Shown: one piece after another, positions 49,844 to 52,907 of the stretch | Layout of the letters: every line of letters begins with the position of its first letter | Position numbering within the stretch: position 1 is the first letter of the stretch | Origin: Rubrobacter sp. | Lineage (GTDB): Bacteria > Actinomycetota > Rubrobacteria > Rubrobacterales > Rubrobacteraceae | DNA: 52,907 nucleotides | Assembly: GCA_013697825.1 (NCBI GenBank) | Contig: JACCWD010000155.1 | Location: forward strand, 1 to 52,907 | Reading direction: 5' to 3' | Made by a program: the position numbers and the translations under genes | The notes under the pieces: model-generated | What the model was told of the DNA's origin: nothing | What the model saw: the letters and a program-made list of their open reading frames with translations, nothing else | Database searches by the model: none

Positions 49844-50683
49844 ATGAGCGAGCGAGAGATGGTCGCGGCGGCGATTCAAATGTCCTCCACGCCGGACAAG
49901 AACGAGAACTTCGAGGCGGCGGAAGGACTCATTCGGGAGGCGGCGAAGCGGGGCGCACAGTTCGTCGCTTTGCCAGAGATGTGGAGTTGCCACGGCCTCG
50001 ACTCCGCGTACCGCGAGAACGCCGAAAGCGTCCCCGGCCCGACGACGGACTTCCTCGGCTCGCTCGCGAAGGAACTCGGGATATACCTCCTCGGCGGCTC
50101 CATTATCGAAGGCTCGGAAAACTCCGAACGTCTTTCGAATACCTCGACGTTCTTCACGCCCGACGGCGAGCTTTCGGCCATATATCGCAAAATACATCTC
50201 TTCGACGTGAAAGCTCCCGACCGCGAATACCTCGAAAGCGCGGACATCGCGGCGGGGGACGAGGTCGTCACGGCGAAGGCGGGTTCGTCGATCCTCGGGC
50301 TTTCGGTTTGCTACGACGTTCGCTTCCCGGAGCTTTACCGGGTGCTCGCGCTTCGGGGGGCGGAGATCCTCGCGGTTCCGGCGGCGTTCACGCTTCAAAC
50401 CGGGAAGGATCATTGGGAGATTCTCCTCCGCGCCCGAGCCGTCGAAAACCAATGCTTCGTCGTCGCTCCCGCGCAGTGGGGACAAAAAGCGGACGGAAGG
50501 TGGACGTACGGGCGCTCGATGCTCATTGACCCGTGGGGGACCATTCTCGCGACATGCCCCGACCGAGACGGCTTCGCCCTCGCCTCCCTCGACCTCGAAT
50601 ACCTCGACCGCTTCCGCGAGGAGTTTCCGTCTTTGGCGAACCGCCGTCCCGGAAGCTACGCGGGGCTTTCAAGCGAGGAATAG
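49844..50683 (+). CDS. Carbon-nitrogen hydrolase (nitrilase superfamily, Nit1/Nit2-like)
   Basis: A 279-residue amidase of the nitrilase superfamily. The catalytic triad is Glu45 (LPEMW), Lys116 (YRKIHLFD) and Cys156 (SVCYDVRFPELYR). The sequence layout is closest to Nit1/Nit2 amidases that hydrolyse deaminated glutathione or omega-amides. GGGAG precedes the ATG by 5-9 bases. Its last 15 bases overlap the convergent lctP-like gene. Confidence 0.92.
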   Translation: MSEREMVAAAIQMSSTPDKNENFEAAEGLIREAAKRGAQFVALPEMWSCHGLDSAYRENAESVPGPTTDFLGSLAKELGIYLLGGSIIEGSENSERLSNTSTFFTPDGELSAIYRKIHLFDVKAPDREYLESADIAAGDEVVTAKAGSSILGLSVCYDVRFPELYRVLALRGAEILAVPAAFTLQTGKDHWEILLRARAVENQCFVVAPAQWGQKADGRWTYGRSMLIDPWGTILATCPDRDGFALASLDLEYLDRFREEFPSLANRRPGSYAGLSSEE

Positions 50684-52090
50684 CCCGAGCGCTCCGACCA
50701 CGGCCACCGAAACGATGACGGGCGGCAATGCCTTTCGGACGATCTCACCTTCCCTTCCGAGAAGCCCCGTCGCGGTGGCGGCGAGTATGATCCTTTGCGG
50801 GGCGAGCATGCTCGCGTGGCTCCCCGACACGTTTTGAACCGCAGCGACGAGTTCGCCCGATACTCCCAAACTCCTCGCCGCCTCTATTTGCGGCGGCATG
50901 AAGAGCGCGTTCGAAGCGGCGTTCGACCCGGTGAGGATTCCCCCGAGCGCGCCGAGAAACGAGGCCGCCACCGGATAAAAACCACCCGCCGCGAACGCCG
51001 CCGAAGCGAGGATCGCCGCCGCCCCGGAACTCGCCACGATCTGTCCGGCGAGCACGAATGCGAGGACGGAACCCGCTGTCGGGAGCCATTGCCGGACGGT
51101 CGAGAGCGCGGATAACTTTATAGTTTCCCCGCCGAGTCCGAAGAGCGCCGCCGCGAACATCGCCGAGAGGATGAGCGGAAGCCCCGGCCCGGTGAAGAAG
51201 GGGGCGATGGCGTCGTCGAGGGCATCGAGTGTCGCCCCGATCCTCTCCGGCCCGCTCCCGAGCGTGATGAGGGCGACGAGAACGGCGTATGGAAACAATG
51301 CCTTTCCGGGAACCCGGACTTCCTTCACGCGCCGCCACCGAAGCGCGAGGAACGTGAGCGCGGCGAGGAGGCCGCCGACCGCTCCCGAAAGCTCCGGCAC
51401 GAAATACAAACTCGTTGCGAGCGTCCCGAACCCCGCGGCGAGTCCGAGGAGAACCGCCTCGACTCCGTGCTTTTCCACCGCTGTCCATCCGCCCGCGAGG
51501 ATGATGGATGCGACGGCGTACACGACGAAGAGAGGCACGTTCAAAAACGCGCTCGAATCGGAGAGTTCGGCGAACGTCGTCCCCGAAAGATCCGCGCCGA
51601 TCACCGTCCCGACCCCGAGCGCGCCCCACGGTACGGCGCATTGCCCCCACGTCGCGAGCACGGCGGATTTTATCGACGAGAACCCCGCCGCGAGGAGTAT
51701 CGGCGCGCTTATGACGACCGCCACCCCGAACCCCGTGACGGACTCGAAGAACGGAGCCGCGCCCACCACCACCCCGAGCGCGAGCCTCTCCTTCTCCGGC
51801 TCGACGGCCCCGAGAAACCGAGAAACCGCATCCACCGCCCCAGCCGCCGAAAGGAGGTTGTAAAGCAAAAGCCCCCCGAAAAGCACGTACAAAACACTCC
51901 ACGAAGTCCCGATCCCGGCAAAGAAAGCCCCGCCCAAACCCGAAGCGTCGAGCCAAAACACAGCCCCGAGAACCGCCGCGGCGAACGCCGCCATCCCCGC
52001 CCGCAAAGCCGACCATCCCAGCCCGATCAGCAAAAACCCCGCCACCAAAAACGGCGAGGCCGCCACCGCGAAATCCACAATTTCCACCAT
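50669..52090 (-). CDS. L-lactate permease (LctP family)
   Basis: A 473-residue membrane permease of the LctP family, importing lactate or glycolate with protons. About twelve hydrophobic segments are seen. APFFESVTGFGVAVVISAPILLAAGFS and GGILTGSNAASNALFMPPQ are family signatures. The start is ATG at 52090. It is divergent from an XRE-cupin regulator only 41 bases away, which makes that regulator its likely controller. Confidence 0.92.
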   Translation of the reverse strand: MVEIVDFAVAASPFLVAGFLLIGLGWSALRAGMAAFAAAVLGAVFWLDASGLGGAFFAGIGTSWSVLYVLFGGLLLYNLLSAAGAVDAVSRFLGAVEPEKERLALGVVVGAAPFFESVTGFGVAVVISAPILLAAGFSSIKSAVLATWGQCAVPWGALGVGTVIGADLSGTTFAELSDSSAFLNVPLFVVYAVASIILAGGWTAVEKHGVEAVLLGLAAGFGTLATSLYFVPELSGAVGGLLAALTFLALRWRRVKEVRVPGKALFPYAVLVALITLGSGPERIGATLDALDDAIAPFFTGPGLPLILSAMFAAALFGLGGETIKLSALSTVRQWLPTAGSVLAFVLAGQIVASSGAAAILASAAFAAGGFYPVAASFLGALGGILTGSNAASNALFMPPQIEAARSLGVSGELVAAVQNVSGSHASMLAPQRIILAATATGLLGREGEIVRKALPPVIVSVAVVGALGLFLA

Positions 52091-52131
52091 GATAGAATAT
52101 TGTCTACCAAATTAGCAAGGAGTCAACGGGC
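52091..52131. promoter_or_regulatory. Divergent promoter/operator between lctP and the XRE-cupin gene
   Basis: The 41-base gap holds TAGAATATTGTCTA (52093-52106), with TAGA/TCTA half-sites around AATATT, a good candidate operator. It overlaps the expected promoters on both strands. AAGGAG at 52118-52123 is the ribosome site of the regulator. Confidence 0.45.
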
Positions 52132-52710
52132 GTGGAGTCATTGGTGGAGGCGGTGTCGTCGGGGCGGCTCGGGGGGCGGGTGAAGGAGCTTCGGAAGGCG
52201 CGGGGTTTGACGCTCGACGGGCTTTCGGGAATGTCGGGGGTGAGTCGGGCCATGATCTCGAAGCTCGAGCGGGGCGAGAAAAGTCCGACTCTCGTCGTCG
52301 CGGCGAAGTTGGCGGAGGGGTTCGGAGTGAGCCTTTCGCAACTCGTCGGAGTCGAGGAAAAGAAGGAAGTCATCGTTGTGGGGCGGGATCGCCGCATGGT
52401 CATGCGCGACCCGGAGACGGGCTTCGAGCGCCATCTCCTCTCCCCGAGCTTCGGCGGCCGTGCCCTCGAGTTCATAAAAAACATCGTGCCGGAGGGCGGC
52501 TCATCGGGCGAATTCCCACCGCACCGGGAAGGCGTCGAAGAATACATATCCGTCGAAAAGGGAAGGCTTCGAGCGGTGGTCGGGGGCGAAGAATTATTTC
52601 TCGAAGAAGGAGACTCGATATACTTCGAGGCCGACTCGCCGCACAGCTTCGACAACGCGGGCGAGGGGGAGTGCCATTATTATCTCGTCATAGATTCGAA
52701 GGGAAGCTGA
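52132..52710 (+). CDS. XRE-family regulator with C-terminal cupin
   Basis: A 192-residue regulator: an XRE helix-turn-helix at residues 12-70 (LGGRVKELRKARGLTLDGLSGMSGVSRAMISKLERG) followed by a cupin domain at about 100-190 (FPPHREGVEEYISVEKGRL, EGDSIYFEADSPHSF). The cupin probably senses a small ligand such as an organic acid. GTG start with AAGGAG 8 bases upstream. It is divergent from lctP and likely controls it and itself. Confidence 0.9.
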   Translation: MESLVEAVSSGRLGGRVKELRKARGLTLDGLSGMSGVSRAMISKLERGEKSPTLVVAAKLAEGFGVSLSQLVGVEEKKEVIVVGRDRRMVMRDPETGFERHLLSPSFGGRALEFIKNIVPEGGSSGEFPPHREGVEEYISVEKGRLRAVVGGEELFLEEGDSIYFEADSPHSFDNAGEGECHYYLVIDSKGS

Positions 52711-52810
52711 AAAAAGCGGCGGCGGAAACGTGTTCGGAAAGTCGGGATGTATCCGGGGGAGATCCGCAAAACGCACGGAGCTAAAAGCAATACGGTTTAG
52801 TTAACGAATA

Positions 52811-52870
52811 CGCTGACTCTCTTGCTAAGGTGAAGGAAGCACCACCAACCTTCATCACAAGGAGTCAGCG
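52811..52870 (+). promoter_or_regulatory. Imperfect inverted repeat covering the ribosome site of the edge gene
   Basis: CGCTGACTC at 52811-52819 and the reverse complement GAGTCAGCG at 52862-52870 pair perfectly, and TGAAGG pairs with CCTTCA inside; the middle is bulged. The right arm contains the AAGGAG ribosome site, so folding would block translation. The stem-loop ends 1 base before the ATG at 52872. Confidence 0.6.
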
Positions 52871-52871
52871 C

Positions 52872-52907
52872 ATGGCACTAAGGATACGCCGGATCAGCCT
52901 GGACGCC
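52872..52907 (+). CDS. Start of a gene cut by the window edge
   Basis: Twelve codons (MALRIRRISLDA) run off the right edge. AAGGAG lies 7-12 bases upstream. Codons CTA, AGG and ATA within the first five are rare in the rest of the window, so a mobile-element or otherwise recently acquired gene is possible. Nothing more can be said. Confidence 0.45.
   Translation, partial: MALRIRRISLDA

Overview
The window is a high-GC stretch with third-position-GC codons (Leu mostly CTC, Ala GCC/GCG, Arg CGC/CGG). The proteins are actinobacterial in style: a short principal-type sigma factor, NDH-2, PgsA, a GH15 trehalase-like enzyme and a long-form inositol-phosphate synthase. Together they suggest a deep-branching actinobacterium of the Rubrobacter type. 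That placement is an inference from protein style; no rRNA or tRNA gene is visible.

Layout. 1-8.4 kb: NUDIX hydrolase, inositol-1-phosphate synthase behind a DnaA-box-like palindrome cluster, a SufT-like/AlkA-like/HAD/YjbQ run, two CDP-alcohol phosphatidyltransferases around an NDH-2. 8.5-12.8 kb: RecQ with a C-terminal extension, a MNT/HEPN toxin-antitoxin-type pair overlapping a DJ-1/PfpI gene, a small membrane protein. 13-19.4 kb: a 633-residue coiled-coil protein, Fur with an overlapping small gene, SppA, an MFS transporter. 19.8-25.3 kb: MMPL transporter, second Fur, MBL/PAP2 pair, sigma factor. 25.5-31.9 kb: degenerate GGDEF protein, IsdG-like monooxygenase, a small membrane protein, Crp/Fnr, UppP, PheA, HARE-HTH, an unknown protein. 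32-38.3 kb: HTH/cold-shock fusion coupled to a DUF2723 membrane protein, phosphoglycerate-mutase-like phosphatase, glutaredoxin, VanW. 38.5-43.6 kb: RidA/flavin reductase, PrsW, MobA, DUF218, EamA. 43.9-52.9 kb: membrane proteins, UPF0173 hydrolase, GH15, FtcD, YdeI, nitrilase, LctP with a divergent XRE-cupin regulator, and at the right edge the start of a different-looking gene behind a strong stem-loop.

Genes working together: the two CDP-alcohol phosphatidyltransferases and inositol-phosphate synthase point to phosphatidylglycerol and inositol-lipid synthesis. UppP, PAP2, VanW and MMPL act at the envelope. Two Fur proteins and an IsdG-like enzyme concern metal and heme. LctP probably answers to the XRE-cupin regulator. 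MNT-HEPN is a defence or stress module.

The most unusual signal is not a gene. At least fifteen intergenic sites carry degenerate heptanucleotide arrays (GGGAGTC, GGTTTCA, GGTTCTT, GGCTGAC, GCTTTTA and GCCAAAA types). Several are paired as inverted repeats around 14 to about 230 bases, they sit directly on stop codons, and in two places they seem to supply the -35 box of the next gene. Two genes (yjbQ-like and VanW) appear to start at ATT and ATC behind strong Shine-Dalgarno sequences, and several genes look leaderless.
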